NCBI GenBank assembly: GCA_963752935.1
Contig: CAVWAL010000023.1
Span: 248,001-312,000, forward strand
Reading direction: 5' to 3'
Source of the DNA: RI-153 sp963752935
Lineage (GTDB): Bacteria; Chloroflexota; Anaerolineae; Caldilineales; Caldilineaceae
Length of the DNA: 64,000 nt
The notes beneath the pieces were generated by a model that did not search any database, was not told the origin of the DNA, and saw only the letters and a program-made list of their open reading frames with translations. Shown in pieces: positions 36,994-46,851 of this stretch (positions are counted from its first letter, which is position 1; each line of letters starts with the position of its first letter). Made by a program: the position numbers and the translations under genes.

Positions 36994-37641
36994 TTATACA
37001 CCATAGCGTCCGGCAACAGCGGCATCCTCCTCGGCGTTGACGAGGACGGCGCCGACGATGTGCGCCCGCACCTTCTGCAGGACGTCGCAGGCGCGTTTGG
37101 CCTGCTCCCGCTTGGTGCGCCCGGCATTGACGACGAGCAGCACACCGTCCACCTTACCGGCCCAGAGCGCGGCGTCAGTGACGGCCAGCACCGGCGGCGC
37201 GTCGCAGAGGATGTACTGCGCCTCTCCCTGCAACGTGGAGAGCAACTCCGCCAGTCGACTCGAACTGAGCAGTGCTACGGGATTGGGCGGCGGCGCCCCC
37301 GAGGTGAGCACGCGCAGCCCAGGCACAGATGTCTCTTGCAAGAGGGGTGCGCCGCCATCCTTGAGCCAGTCAGTAAGGCCGCGATTGTTGCCCAATTCAA
37401 AGATCTCGTGCTGTTGCGGGCGGCGCAGATCGCCATCCACCACAACCACCCGATCCCCGGCCTGGGCCATGACCACAGCCAGATCGGCCAGTGCATCGCT
37501 CTTATCCGTGTCAGGATCGGCGCAGGTGATGAGCATCGAGCGCAAGGGCCGCTCTAGCCCCGAAAATTCAATGTTGGTGCGCAGACTTTGGAAGGCTTCC
37601 GCCGCCGGGCTGCGTGGATCGGTCAGTGTGATTAGAGGCAT
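36994..37641 (-). CDS. CpsD/CapB-like exopolysaccharide ATPase with degenerate P-loop
   Basis: 215 aa. The BY-kinase fold is recognisable: EAFQSLRTNIEFSG (N-terminal), Walker A' VVVVDGDLRRPQQH, GLTDWLKDG, LLSSSRLAELL and Walker B-like YILCDAPPVL. The P-loop reads CADPDTDKSD where the family has PGEGKS, so both glycines are gone while Lys-Ser remain. The C-terminus ends RYGV, without the Tyr-rich tail used for autophosphorylation. It may be a regulatory or inactive partner for the two Wzz proteins just upstream in the operon. Confidence 0.85.
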   Translation of the reverse strand: MPLITLTDPRSPAAEAFQSLRTNIEFSGLERPLRSMLITCADPDTDKSDALADLAVVMAQAGDRVVVVDGDLRRPQQHEIFELGNNRGLTDWLKDGGAPLLQETSVPGLRVLTSGAPPPNPVALLSSSRLAELLSTLQGEAQYILCDAPPVLAVTDAALWAGKVDGVLLVVNAGRTKREQAKRACDVLQKVRAHIVGAVLVNAEEDAAVAGRYGV

Positions 37642-37705
37642 AAGGTTTTTGAGTGAAAAATGATAAATGGGACGGGTTGATGTTCTCGGCTACGCTATTT
37701 TTTGG

Positions 37706-38425
37706 CTACGCTGTCTTCGGCTTTGGCACGTACGATCTCGCCCGCGGTGGATTGGCGACGTTCCCCTGACCGCTGACGGCGGGGATAGCGCCAAGCACAG
37801 GTAGAGCCAGCGTGCGTTCCACGGCGTCGGGTGTGCCCAGCAGATCGGCCTCCATCCACGTAAGCAGCAAAACGACGGCGATGCCCAGCAGCAAGCCCAG
37901 CACGCTGCCGGCCAGGGCATTGAAAAGCGGCTGCGGCTGATACTGTGGCGCGTCGATGGCTCGGCTGACGATCTTCACCTCGATACGGTTCTCTTTGTCC
38001 TGTTGGGCGTAATAGGCGGTGCGCTCTTCGACAAACTCGTCGGCCAGCGCCAACGCCATCTGCTTCGCCACCTGGGGATCACGCGAGCGTGCTTCGATCT
38101 TGATCATAAAGGTGCTGGAATCAGGCGAAACGGTGGTCTGCCCCAGAAAGTCGTAGGGGTTCATATCCAGCCGGGCGCGTTCAATGGCACGCTGCGCCAC
38201 TTCGGGCGTGCGGATATTGAGGGCAAAGTTGCGCATCAAATCCTTGGCGGTGTTGCCCAGCCCCCAATCCGGCCGTGCGGGCACCGTACTGACCTGCACG
38301 GTGGCGCGGTACATTTCCTGTTGCAGCGAACTGACGCCATAGGCAGCCAGCCCGGCCAGCAACATACCGGCGATGATGATCCAGCCGCGGCGGCGCAGTA
38401 TGCGCAGATAATCTTGAACGGTCAT
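37706..38425 (-). CDS. Wzz/chain-length determinant-like protein
   Basis: 239 aa. N-terminal helix (GWIIIAGMLLAGLAAYGV), a periplasmic/external region of about 140 residues with a coiled-coil stretch (KQMALALADEFVEERTAYYAQQ), a C-terminal helix (LAGSVLGLLLGIAVVLLL) preceded by the Pro-rich PQYQPQPL typical of Wzz, and a short cytoplasmic tail. It should control polymer length and pair with the CpsD-like ATPase. Confidence 0.85.
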   Translation of the reverse strand: MTVQDYLRILRRRGWIIIAGMLLAGLAAYGVSSLQQEMYRATVQVSTVPARPDWGLGNTAKDLMRNFALNIRTPEVAQRAIERARLDMNPYDFLGQTTVSPDSSTFMIKIEARSRDPQVAKQMALALADEFVEERTAYYAQQDKENRIEVKIVSRAIDAPQYQPQPLFNALAGSVLGLLLGIAVVLLLTWMEADLLGTPDAVERTLALPVLGAIPAVSGQGNVANPPRARSYVPKPKTA

Positions 38426-38444
38426 AATTTGTCTTTTAACCTCA

Positions 38445-39134
38445 TCACTTTTTCGGGATTACCCCGATCACAGACAACCCAATCTCTTCTAGATCGCGCG
38501 TCCGGTGCACGGATGTGTCGAGATAGGCCAGCACGAAGACAATCCCTACACCGGCGATCAACGCCAGGATCACACGCAGCGGAAAGTCGAGACGGCTGCG
38601 CAAATCCGGCCCGACAACACCTACGCTAGGGGTATCGAGCAGAGAGACGACGGCGTTTTCAGTCCCCAGTTGAGAGAAGTAGGCGCCGGCGTTCTCGTTG
38701 AGTTCGGCGGCGGCGGCATCGGCAATCGCCAGCAGTTGATCCGCATTTCCCCACGAAAACGAGAGGGTGATGATGCGGTGTTGGCGACCGGTGTTGGCGC
38801 TTCCGCTGATCAGCCCGGCGGGAATTTCGATCCCCTGTGCCACGAGGCGACGGTTGACCCCCTGTGCAAACAATTCGCTGCGCACCACTTCGGTGAAATC
38901 GTCCACCAGGTATTCACTGGTGAGCCAGGCATAGTAACGCGGATCATAGTCGGCGAGATCGGCTTCGATCAGCGGCAGCACACCCATCAACAGCCGGAAA
39001 GACGTGGTGTATGTGGGCGGCGGCGATTGCCAGGGGCGCAGTTGCCAGCCACTCAACAGCGCCACCAGCACGGTCAACCACAGCGGGATCCACCAGCGCC
39101 GGGCCACGATCTGCCAATACTCACGTAATTCCAT
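38445..39134 (-). CDS. Second Wzz-like polysaccharide co-polymerase
   Basis: 229 aa. Two membrane helices (WWIPLWLTVLVALLSGW at 13-29 and VILALIAGVGIVFVLAYL near 190) flank a helical external region. The cytoplasmic tail ends DLEEIGLSVIGVIPKK, which resembles the linker joining Wzz to a CpsD kinase (LGLPVLGVIP). It lies 19 bases upstream of the other Wzz gene; the two probably form one complex. Confidence 0.8.
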   Translation of the reverse strand: MELREYWQIVARRWWIPLWLTVLVALLSGWQLRPWQSPPPTYTTSFRLLMGVLPLIEADLADYDPRYYAWLTSEYLVDDFTEVVRSELFAQGVNRRLVAQGIEIPAGLISGSANTGRQHRIITLSFSWGNADQLLAIADAAAAELNENAGAYFSQLGTENAVVSLLDTPSVGVVGPDLRSRLDFPLRVILALIAGVGIVFVLAYLDTSVHRTRDLEEIGLSVIGVIPKK

Positions 39135-39143
39135 GTTCGCTGA

Positions 39144-40253
39144 TCATTCCTCGGTGCCGGTAACTTGGGCAAGATAGTCGAGCAATTTACGGCGGAAGCT
39201 GGCCCGGCTGAATCGTTCAGCCTGGGCACGACACGCCTCAGGATCGTAGCGTTGCGCATTGAAACCGACGAGAACGGCGTGCAGCGCGTCTACCGTCTGC
39301 GCCGCAAAGTGTTCACCGGTGATGCCGGGAAGCACGGTATCCAGCGCGCCGCCCCCGGCAAATGCAATCACGGGGCGCCCGGCGCTCATGGCCTCGACCG
39401 GCGCAATGCCGAAGTCCTCTAGCCCGGGAAAGAGAAACGCCTTACAGCCGCGCATCAGAGAGACCAGACGATCCCACGGTTGCCGGCCCAAAAATGTGAC
39501 GTTGGGCGGCGCCGACGCCCTCAACGCAGCCAGATCGCGCCCTTCCCCCACGACAACCAATTTCTCGGCGGGAAGGTTGGCAAAAGCGGCGACGGCCAGG
39601 TCGATCCGCTTGTAGGGGATGAGCCGGCTCACGATCAGAAAATAATCACCCACAGGCACAGCCGGATCAGGCGTAAAACGGTCGGTGTCAACCGGCGGGT
39701 GGATCACCAGACTCTCGCGCCCATAAATGGTGTGAATACGCGTCTGCACTTCTCGGCTGATGGCGATGAAGTGATCCACGCGCTGGGCGGCGGACCAATC
39801 CCAGCGGCGCAACAGGGCCAAAACAGGTTGCAACACGGCGTTGATCCCCACCCCGATCTGTTCGCGTTGGCGATACTGCTCGTAAAGCCACAAAAACCGC
39901 GTCGGCGTCAGGCAGTAACATACGTGGATGGCCTTGCGTGCGCCGTTGCGGGTGCGCACACCGTGGCAAAAACCACTCTTGTTGCTCAACACCAGTTGAT
40001 AGGCGCTGAGGTCTGTCTGCCCAAAAGCCAGTGGGTAAAAAGGCAAGTAGGCCTGATGATGGGTGGCAACAGCGGGCAGTCGCTGCATAAAACTGGTGTG
40101 GATCGGCCAACTTCGATAGGCATCGGGCATGCGGTCGGGCGCATAAATGCTGGTGTAGAGCGGTGCACCTGGGAAGAGATCCACCAGTTCTTCCAACACG
40201 TTTTCCGCCCCACCCATCTGGTTTAGCCAGTCGTGGACCAGCGCAACATTCAC
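39144..40253 (-). CDS. Glycosyltransferase family 4
   Basis: 369 aa, GT-B fold. N-terminal domain MNVALVHDWLNQMGGAENVLEEL (donor-loop GGAE), C-terminal domain from about 205 (YFLIVSRLIPYKRIDLAVAAF), VVVGEGRDLAAL and the EX7E retaining motif EDFGIAPVEAMSAGRPVIAF. Family length. It overlaps the chorismate mutase gene by 4 bases (ATGA) and precedes Wzz by 9 bases. Transfers a sugar during polysaccharide repeat-unit assembly; the sugar is unknown. Confidence 0.93.
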   Translation of the reverse strand: MNVALVHDWLNQMGGAENVLEELVDLFPGAPLYTSIYAPDRMPDAYRSWPIHTSFMQRLPAVATHHQAYLPFYPLAFGQTDLSAYQLVLSNKSGFCHGVRTRNGARKAIHVCYCLTPTRFLWLYEQYRQREQIGVGINAVLQPVLALLRRWDWSAAQRVDHFIAISREVQTRIHTIYGRESLVIHPPVDTDRFTPDPAVPVGDYFLIVSRLIPYKRIDLAVAAFANLPAEKLVVVGEGRDLAALRASAPPNVTFLGRQPWDRLVSLMRGCKAFLFPGLEDFGIAPVEAMSAGRPVIAFAGGGALDTVLPGITGEHFAAQTVDALHAVLVGFNAQRYDPEACRAQAERFSRASFRRKLLDYLAQVTGTEE

Positions 40254-40552
40254 GGCTGTGGGCGCTCTGTCAGCATGGCGATCTCTTCGGACACGAAATG
40301 ATCAATGATGGTACGGTAGATGCGTTCCACCAGTTCGGGATCGAGGCCGGTTTCTTCGGCCCACTGCCGCCGGGCGTCGATGACCTGACGCTGCCGGTCC
40401 ACAGCGTGAACATCGGCCTCGGTGCGTTTGAAGCGCATGATCGCTTTGACGTAGCTGCGCCGTTCAGCGAGCAGTTCGACAATAGCACGATCCACACGAT
40501 CAATTTCAGACCGGACCTGGTCAATTGAGTGACAGTCGGCTGGCGATACCAT
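40250..40552 (-). CDS. AroQ-type chorismate mutase
   Basis: 100 aa, all helical. IDQVRSEIDRVDRAIVELLAERRSYVKAIMRFKR gives the conserved Arg, Asp and Lys/Arg, with VDRQRQVIDARR and VERIYRTIIDHFVSEE after it. Same length as monofunctional AroQ/PchB domains; it converts chorismate to prephenate, or is a lyase relative. ATG 40552 follows GAGG at 4 bases. Odd position as the first gene of the exopolysaccharide operon. Confidence 0.85.
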   Translation of the reverse strand: MVSPADCHSIDQVRSEIDRVDRAIVELLAERRSYVKAIMRFKRTEADVHAVDRQRQVIDARRQWAEETGLDPELVERIYRTIIDHFVSEEIAMLTERPQP

Positions 40553-40885
40553 AGATCCTCACAGGAAAGTACTGGACGCGGATGGTCGATCAGGAACGGT
40601 CTCCATTGTACCGTAGGAGTGGACCTGAACCAAATGAAGGCAAGATCTTTGAGGAAATGACTTGCTCCCCAACAATGCGGCAACCAGCACAAAACATCGC
40701 CGCGATACCGTATCGCTACCCAGCGTTGTTTAGTCCGGGCTTACGCAGGTCTGGGTTTCCATACGCCAAAACAGCCGGCACTCAACCGGCGATCTGCGGA
40801 AGTCCTATTAGTTCAAGAGTTGGCCCGGCCTGGTGACCGCGGTCGCAATGTGCGCCGTGGAACACGCCGGGGAAAGTGAGGAACC
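40553..40885. other. Divergent intergenic region
   Basis: 333 bases between the exopolysaccharide operon (minus) and the acyl-CoA dehydrogenase pair (plus). Presumably holds both promoters. A small GCCGG ... CCGGC hairpin (around 40769-40787) is the only structure noticed; no gene seen. Confidence 0.5.
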
Positions 40886-41980
40886 ATGTATTCGTTCGAT
40901 ATGACGTCGGAACAGAAAATGCTTGTAGACACGGTACATCGGTACGCCGAAAAAGTGTTACGGCCTGCCTATCGAGAGGCCGAAGAGGATCAGTGTGCGC
41001 CGTCCAGCGCGATCCGCACCGGCTGGGAACTGGGGCTGCTGCCCGCCGCCATCGATGCGGAGTTCGGCGGTTTCGGTGAGTATTCGGCGTTGACCAGCGC
41101 ACTTTTCCTCGAAGAGTTGGGCTGGGGCGACGTGGGGCTTTCGCTGCACTTGCTGTCACCCAATCTGTTTGCACTGCCCGTTTCCCTCTTCGCGACGGCG
41201 GAGCAACGAGCCACTTATTTGCCGGGCTTCTGTGCTGAGGAGTTCCCCAAGGCCACGGCTGCGCTGATCGAGCCCGTTTTACACTTCGATCCAGCCGAGT
41301 TGACCACCACTGCCCAGAAAGTGGAAGACGGCTACGTGATCAACGGCGTGAAGACGATGGTGCCGCTGGCGAAAGAGGCAGAGACCTTTTTGGTCTACGC
41401 CCAGGAACGCAACCGCACCCAGGCATTTATTGTGCCCGCGCAGACGGCAGGTGTTTCTGTGGCGGAGCGGGTGACGATGATGGGGGCACGGGCTCTGGCG
41501 GTTTACACCGTAAAATTCAGCGATGTGCACATTCCTGGGCAGAACCGCCTGGGCGGCCTCAAGGGGATCCGGCTCAGCCGCCTGCTCACCGTGAGCCGTA
41601 TGAGTGCGGCCGCGCTGGCGATCGGCCAGGCGCGGGCGGCCTATGAATATGCATTAGCCTATGCGAAGGAACGCACCGCCTTCGGCGAACCCATTGCCCA
41701 TCGCCAGAGTATCGCCTTTATGTTGGCCGAAATGGCGATGGAGATCGAAGGCGTACGGCTGCAAGTCTGGGAAGCCGCCTACCGCTTTGACCATCGGGAG
41801 GATGCCACCCGTCTGGCTGCGTTGGCCAAGATCGCAGCAGACAAGATGGTGCTGCAAGTCACCGACCACGCCGTGCAGATTCTCGGTGGCCATGGATATA
41901 TCCGCGAACACCCGGTGGAGCTATGGCTGCGCAATGGGCGCGGCTTTGCGGCCTGGGGCGATGGTCTTGTGATGGCGTAG
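40886..41980 (+). CDS. Acyl-CoA dehydrogenase family protein (first of pair)
   Basis: 364 aa. Helical N-domain (FDMTSEQKMLVDTVHRYAEKVL, IDAEFGGFGEYSALT), middle beta domain (ALIEPVLHFDPAEL, YVINGVKTMVPLA) and C-terminal helices (AYEYALAYAKERTAFGEPIAHRQSIAFMLAEMAMEIE, AVQILGGHGYIREHPVELWLRN). The usual catalytic Glu region reads HPVELWLRNGR, so Glu is replaced or shifted. Flavin-dependent oxidation of an acyl-CoA. Cotranscribed with the next gene (19 bases apart), suggesting a heteromeric or sequential pair. Confidence 0.88.
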   Translation: MYSFDMTSEQKMLVDTVHRYAEKVLRPAYREAEEDQCAPSSAIRTGWELGLLPAAIDAEFGGFGEYSALTSALFLEELGWGDVGLSLHLLSPNLFALPVSLFATAEQRATYLPGFCAEEFPKATAALIEPVLHFDPAELTTTAQKVEDGYVINGVKTMVPLAKEAETFLVYAQERNRTQAFIVPAQTAGVSVAERVTMMGARALAVYTVKFSDVHIPGQNRLGGLKGIRLSRLLTVSRMSAAALAIGQARAAYEYALAYAKERTAFGEPIAHRQSIAFMLAEMAMEIEGVRLQVWEAAYRFDHREDATRLAALAKIAADKMVLQVTDHAVQILGGHGYIREHPVELWLRNGRGFAAWGDGLVMA

Positions 41981-41999
41981 AAAAGGAGCAGGTATAGCG

Positions 42000-43277
<1,278 letters not shown>

Positions 43278-43376
43278 AAAAGTGATCCTTGTTCGGCTTC
43301 AAGAACGATACAGCGTGCAGAACCGGGTTCGAAATCTTTCAGGCCTCACTCCCCCAATCTTGAGCCACGCCCTACA

Positions 43377-43411
43377 CAAACACCGGAGGCCATCTGGCGC
43401 TCCGGTGTTTG
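43377..43411. terminator. Terminator hairpin after the acyl-CoA dehydrogenases
   Basis: CAAACACCGGAG / CTCCGGTGTTTG, 12 bp, with a further GCC/GGC pair inside the loop. It lies 100 bases after the stop codon. It touches the promoter of the HAD gene. Confidence 0.7.
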
Positions 43412-43438
43412 CTGTCTATCCTTGCTTGCGGGTAGACT
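43409..43438 (+). promoter_or_regulatory. Promoter of the HAD phosphatase gene
   Basis: TTGCTG, 18-base spacer, TAGACT; 38 bases before the GTG start. Uses the same TAGACT -10 seen at 5589, 15849 and 55482. Confidence 0.55.
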
Positions 43439-43476
43439 GTGAGAAGTTCTATTTGCTGTCGTTCAGGAAGGTGATT

Positions 43477-44148
43477 GTGGTAAACACAGACGGTGCTGTG
43501 CTTTGGGATCTCGACGGAACGATTGCCGATACGGGCGATCTGCACTTTGTGGCATGGCGGGAAACCCTGGCAGACGAAGGAATCGACTATTCGCGGGCAG
43601 ACTTTGAACGCGATTTCGGGCGATCCAATCCAGAATTGCTGGCCGAATGGTTGCCAACGCAATCGCCGGACGATCATCGACGCATCGCCGAAAAGAAAGA
43701 AGATGCCTTCCGCCGTGCCATGCGCGAGCGGGTGACGCTCTTACCCGGCGTCAAGACATGGATGGATGCTTTGCGCGCGGCCGGGATCACGCAGGTGGTC
43801 TGCTCGTCGGGGCCGATGGCGAACATTGCGTCCACCGTGGCCCAGTTGGGCATCGCCGATGCCTTTTTGGCCCTGGTTTCGGGTGTGCATGTTCCCAAAG
43901 GAAAGCCTGCCCCTGATCTCTTCCTGCGCGGAGCGGCGGTTGCAGGCAAAGATCCTGCCAGGTGTCTGGTGATTGAGGACAGCCGTCACGGAGTCGAAGC
44001 CGCAGCCCGCGCCGGGATGCGCTGCGTCGTGGTAGGGGCATTGGCTCGACAACCCGAAACATTGACCAGTCTCTTTGAGCAGGCATATCAGTTGATTGCA
44101 GTGGAAAGCCTCGATACGCGCAGCCTATTTGACGCGATTGAGCCCTGA
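43477..44148 (+). CDS. HAD-superfamily phosphatase (beta-phosphoglucomutase-like)
   Basis: 223 aa from GTG 43477 (AGGAAGG 5 bases upstream); longer in-frame starts would add non-conserved sequence that covers the terminator. Motif I VLWDLDGTIADTG (nucleophile Asp and acid Asp), motif II VVCSSGPMANI, motif III VPKGKPAPDLFL (Lys) and motif IV CLVIEDSRHGVEAA. A C1-type cap lies between motifs I and II. Hydrolyses a sugar phosphate or similar; substrate unknown. Confidence 0.9.
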   Translation: MVNTDGAVLWDLDGTIADTGDLHFVAWRETLADEGIDYSRADFERDFGRSNPELLAEWLPTQSPDDHRRIAEKKEDAFRRAMRERVTLLPGVKTWMDALRAAGITQVVCSSGPMANIASTVAQLGIADAFLALVSGVHVPKGKPAPDLFLRGAAVAGKDPARCLVIEDSRHGVEAAARAGMRCVVVGALARQPETLTSLFEQAYQLIAVESLDTRSLFDAIEP

Positions 44149-44174
44149 AGCACTGAGATCTTGGAGGAGTTGTA

Positions 44175-44747
44175 GTGGACAAGCAGTCGCAGTTGGCCTC
44201 AGTCCTGGCTACTCAATTTACAACCGAAGCAGGAACCATGATCCGTACCCGATTAATCCGCCCAGAGGATGCCGATCATCTGATCGATCTCTTCAACCAT
44301 CTTAGCCCGGCGACCAAACGGCGCCGATTCAATGCAGGATTGCAGAATATTGATGAAACCCGGGTGCGCGCCACAGCCGAGCAATTGGCCTCGGTGGACA
44401 ATCGCACGGACGGCGGCGCCATCCTTGGCTTTGCCGATATGCCAGAGGGAGAGCGTCTCATCGGCGTGGCGCGGTTTGCACGGTTGCCCGATTCGTCGGA
44501 AAAGAGTGTGGCCGAGGTCGCCGTGGTCGTGCGCGACGACTTTCAGCGGCAGGGCATTGGCACGGAACTTTTACGCTTGTTGTTGATCCTTGCCCGGCAG
44601 ATTGGCATCGACGTGCTCACAGCCGGCGTACAGGCCGACAACACCACGATCTTTCACATGTTGAGCAAGATGGAGATTCCGGTACGCTCGAGCACGCACC
44701 AGGGCGAGACAGAGTTGTGGATCGACGTGGATAGGGCAAGTGTGTAG
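44175..44747 (+). CDS. GNAT-family N-acetyltransferase
   Basis: 190 aa from GTG 44175 (GGAGGAG upstream). IRTRLIRPEDADHLIDLFNHLSPATKRRRF is the N-terminal GNAT strand and helix; motif A EVAVVVRDDFQRQGIGTELLRLLL carries the Q-R-Q-G-I-G acetyl-CoA loop. The opening resembles the GNAT domain appended to acyl-CoA synthetases (PatA/Pat type), which acetylate acyl-CoA enzymes. That is suggestive beside acyl-CoA dehydrogenases but is inference. Confidence 0.85.
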   Translation: MDKQSQLASVLATQFTTEAGTMIRTRLIRPEDADHLIDLFNHLSPATKRRRFNAGLQNIDETRVRATAEQLASVDNRTDGGAILGFADMPEGERLIGVARFARLPDSSEKSVAEVAVVVRDDFQRQGIGTELLRLLLILARQIGIDVLTAGVQADNTTIFHMLSKMEIPVRSSTHQGETELWIDVDRASV

Positions 44748-44784
44748 GCGACGTTTTACAGCGTCACCTGGCAAATCACGGCAG

Positions 44785-44828
44785 AAATAGGGGGGGCGTC
44801 TGTATCGGTACAGACGCCCCCCTATTTC
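44785..44828. terminator. Strong bidirectional terminator
   Basis: AAATAGGGGGG(G)CGTCTGTA, loop TCGG, TACAGACGCCCCCCTATTT; about 19 bp with one G bulge (seven G against six C). Lies between convergent genes. Confidence 0.85.
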
Positions 44829-44868
44829 CGTTGTGGTACTCAGGCCGCACTATACCGGCGGCTTCGCT

Positions 44869-46209
44869 TTAGGTTGAATGGCGCCAGCCATAGGCCCGGC
44901 GATACCCATAGTCCGTGCTAAAGCTGCCAAAGATCTTTTTACCTGCCATGCTCAGCGGATAACGGCGCAGGGAACGCATGCCCCGCAAGGCGATCTGAGT
45001 AGGGCTGTAGATTTTGCGGCAGAGCCAATCGTAGGCGTCGCGCAGTTCGTCGGGTGAGAAGTTCTTCGGCATGAAGGTGACATGCGCCGTGTCGTAATGG
45101 CTCCAGGGCACATCGAGCAGGCGATTTTCGGCCACGCACAGATCGTGGAAAGGTGTGGCAGGGTACGGGGTGAGCACGGTGCAGCTCACGCCGTCAAGGT
45201 CACTGGTGCGGATAAAGTCCCACATGGCCTGGAAGGTTTCAGGGGTGTCGTGATCGAAACCCATGACAAACAGACCGACAACGCCGGTGCCGGTTTCGTG
45301 GATCTTCTTGATCGCTTCGCTGGTCTGCATCGCCACGCCCTTCGACTTGCCGCCCAATGAACGCCGGTTGTCTGGGTTCACGCTCTCGAAGCCGACGAAG
45401 TGCTTATCCAGGTGAGCGGAACGGCCCATTTCCAGCAATTCAGGATAGGCGGCAATGCTCATCTCAGACTGGCAGGTCCACCCCTTGAGATCCAGGGGTC
45501 TCAACGCATCGAACAGCTCGGCACAGTAATCAGGATCGGTGGAGAAGTTAAGGCCAAAATTATCGTCTGTGAGGAAGAAGCGTGAGATGTTGCGCCGTTT
45601 GATCTCGTCCACAACTTCATCGACGGGTCGCAAACGCATTTTCCGCCCACTGACTCGAATCGCAGTACAGAAATCACAGTTGCGCGGACAACCGCGGGTG
45701 ATCTCCATGTAGGGCGTCCAATAGTTGTTGTTTTCGTCCACCATTTTGATCACACGATCTGAAATCGGTGCGATGCCGGCCAGATTTGCCCACGATTCAT
45801 CTTTATAGACTGGCTGCAGACCTTTGATCCCGTCGGCAGCAAAATCCTGCATCGCCTGCATCCAGGTGTAGTAGCCTTCACCCACAAAGACACTGTGCGT
45901 AAACTCTTGCGTGTGTTCAGGCATGAGGGTGGAGTGAACGCCACCAATCACAACACCTGCACCTTGGGCCATGGCCGTTCGGGCAATTTGTTCGGTGCGC
46001 TCGATGGTCAACGTCATTGTGCTGATGCCAACCAGATCCCCTTCGCGCAGCGTATCGAGTGGCAATGGACGTAGTTCTTCGTCCCAAATCTCCACAGGAA
46101 TTTCATCGGGCACCATAGAAGCCAGGCGCATAAGCGTATATGGCGAGCCAGGCGCTTTCCCGAAAACTCGTCCATCTCGATAGGGTCTAATCAGTACGAC
46201 ACGTCGCAT
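44869..46209 (-). CDS. B12-binding-type radical SAM protein
   Basis: 446 aa from ATG 46209 (GGAGG at 6 bases). The N-terminal cobalamin-binding-like domain (1-150; VVLIRPYRDGRVFG, VGISTMTLTIERTEQIAR, VVIGGVHSTLMPEHT) lacks a DxHxxG motif, as in many of this family. The radical SAM core from about 178 has MEITRGCPRNCDFCTAIRVSG (CxxxCxxC for the 4Fe-4S cluster), FLTDDNFGLN, HFVGFESVN and FVMGFDHDTPETF. The C-terminal DUF4070-like tail starts near 330. Substrate unknown. It is the outlier of the five radical SAM genes here, 2.9 kb from the operon. Confidence 0.9.
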   Translation of the reverse strand: MRRVVLIRPYRDGRVFGKAPGSPYTLMRLASMVPDEIPVEIWDEELRPLPLDTLREGDLVGISTMTLTIERTEQIARTAMAQGAGVVIGGVHSTLMPEHTQEFTHSVFVGEGYYTWMQAMQDFAADGIKGLQPVYKDESWANLAGIAPISDRVIKMVDENNNYWTPYMEITRGCPRNCDFCTAIRVSGRKMRLRPVDEVVDEIKRRNISRFFLTDDNFGLNFSTDPDYCAELFDALRPLDLKGWTCQSEMSIAAYPELLEMGRSAHLDKHFVGFESVNPDNRRSLGGKSKGVAMQTSEAIKKIHETGTGVVGLFVMGFDHDTPETFQAMWDFIRTSDLDGVSCTVLTPYPATPFHDLCVAENRLLDVPWSHYDTAHVTFMPKNFSPDELRDAYDWLCRKIYSPTQIALRGMRSLRRYPLSMAGKKIFGSFSTDYGYRRAYGWRHST

Positions 46210-46335
46210 GCAATTCCTCCGCGGTTACACAACACCGATAAACAGAAATTTATCCTAGCACAGAGTCTGGAGCAGAGCAAATTTATAAAAGAAAATTTAT
46301 AAAAATCCCCTGCACATGAGCAGCTTCCATAGAGG

Positions 46336-46851
46336 TTACAGCAGCAAAGAGAGTTCAAACCAGACGACGGCATAAACAATGCCAACCGCAGCGCCGACAA
46401 CGACTTCGACCGGTGTATGGCCGATCAGTTCTTTGAGTTCTTCATCGCTGACGGGTTGACCGGTAAAGAGTTCGCGGATGATCTGGTTGAGCACTTTTGC
46501 CTGTTTGCCGGCGGCCTGCCTCACCCCAGTGGCATCGTACATCACAATAACGGCAAAGATAACAGAAAGGGCAAAGATTTCGCTGTGAACCCCCTGTTTG
46601 ATTCCTATGACAGAGGCTAAACTGGATACCATTGCCGAATGGCTACTCGGCATTCCCCCGGATCGGGCGAAGACGCGCAGATCAAAATCGCGGCGCAGCA
46701 CCCACTCAAATAGAAATTTATAGAGTTGTACGCCTAATGCCGCAGACAGTGGGATCCAAAGTACATCGTTCGACCAGATAGAAGACATCGTCATTACCAG
46801 GGTTTGAAAGATACCGAGACTGTAGAGAGAATCAGTTGGATTCGTCGCCAT
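46336..46851 (-). CDS. Divergent PAP2 family membrane protein (DUF212)
   Basis: 171 aa from ATG 46851, which overlaps the end of xseB by 20 bases. Four or five helices. FARSGGMPSSHSAMVSSLASVIG and FGVIVMYDATGVRQAAGKQA match the DUF212/acid phosphatase-VanPerase-related signature, where the Ser-His and Asp-Arg residues mimic the PAP2 active site; GHTPVEVVVGAAVG completes it. Presumed to act on a lipid or polyprenyl phosphate; not shown for this family. Confidence 0.88.
   Translation of the reverse strand: MATNPTDSLYSLGIFQTLVMTMSSIWSNDVLWIPLSAALGVQLYKFLFEWVLRRDFDLRVFARSGGMPSSHSAMVSSLASVIGIKQGVHSEIFALSVIFAVIVMYDATGVRQAAGKQAKVLNQIIRELFTGQPVSDEELKELIGHTPVEVVVGAAVGIVYAVVWFELSLLL

Noticed and set aside
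40582..40836. 84-aa frame in the divergent intergenic region
   Set aside because: No ribosome binding site, low-complexity polar sequence, overlaps the promoter region of the operon.
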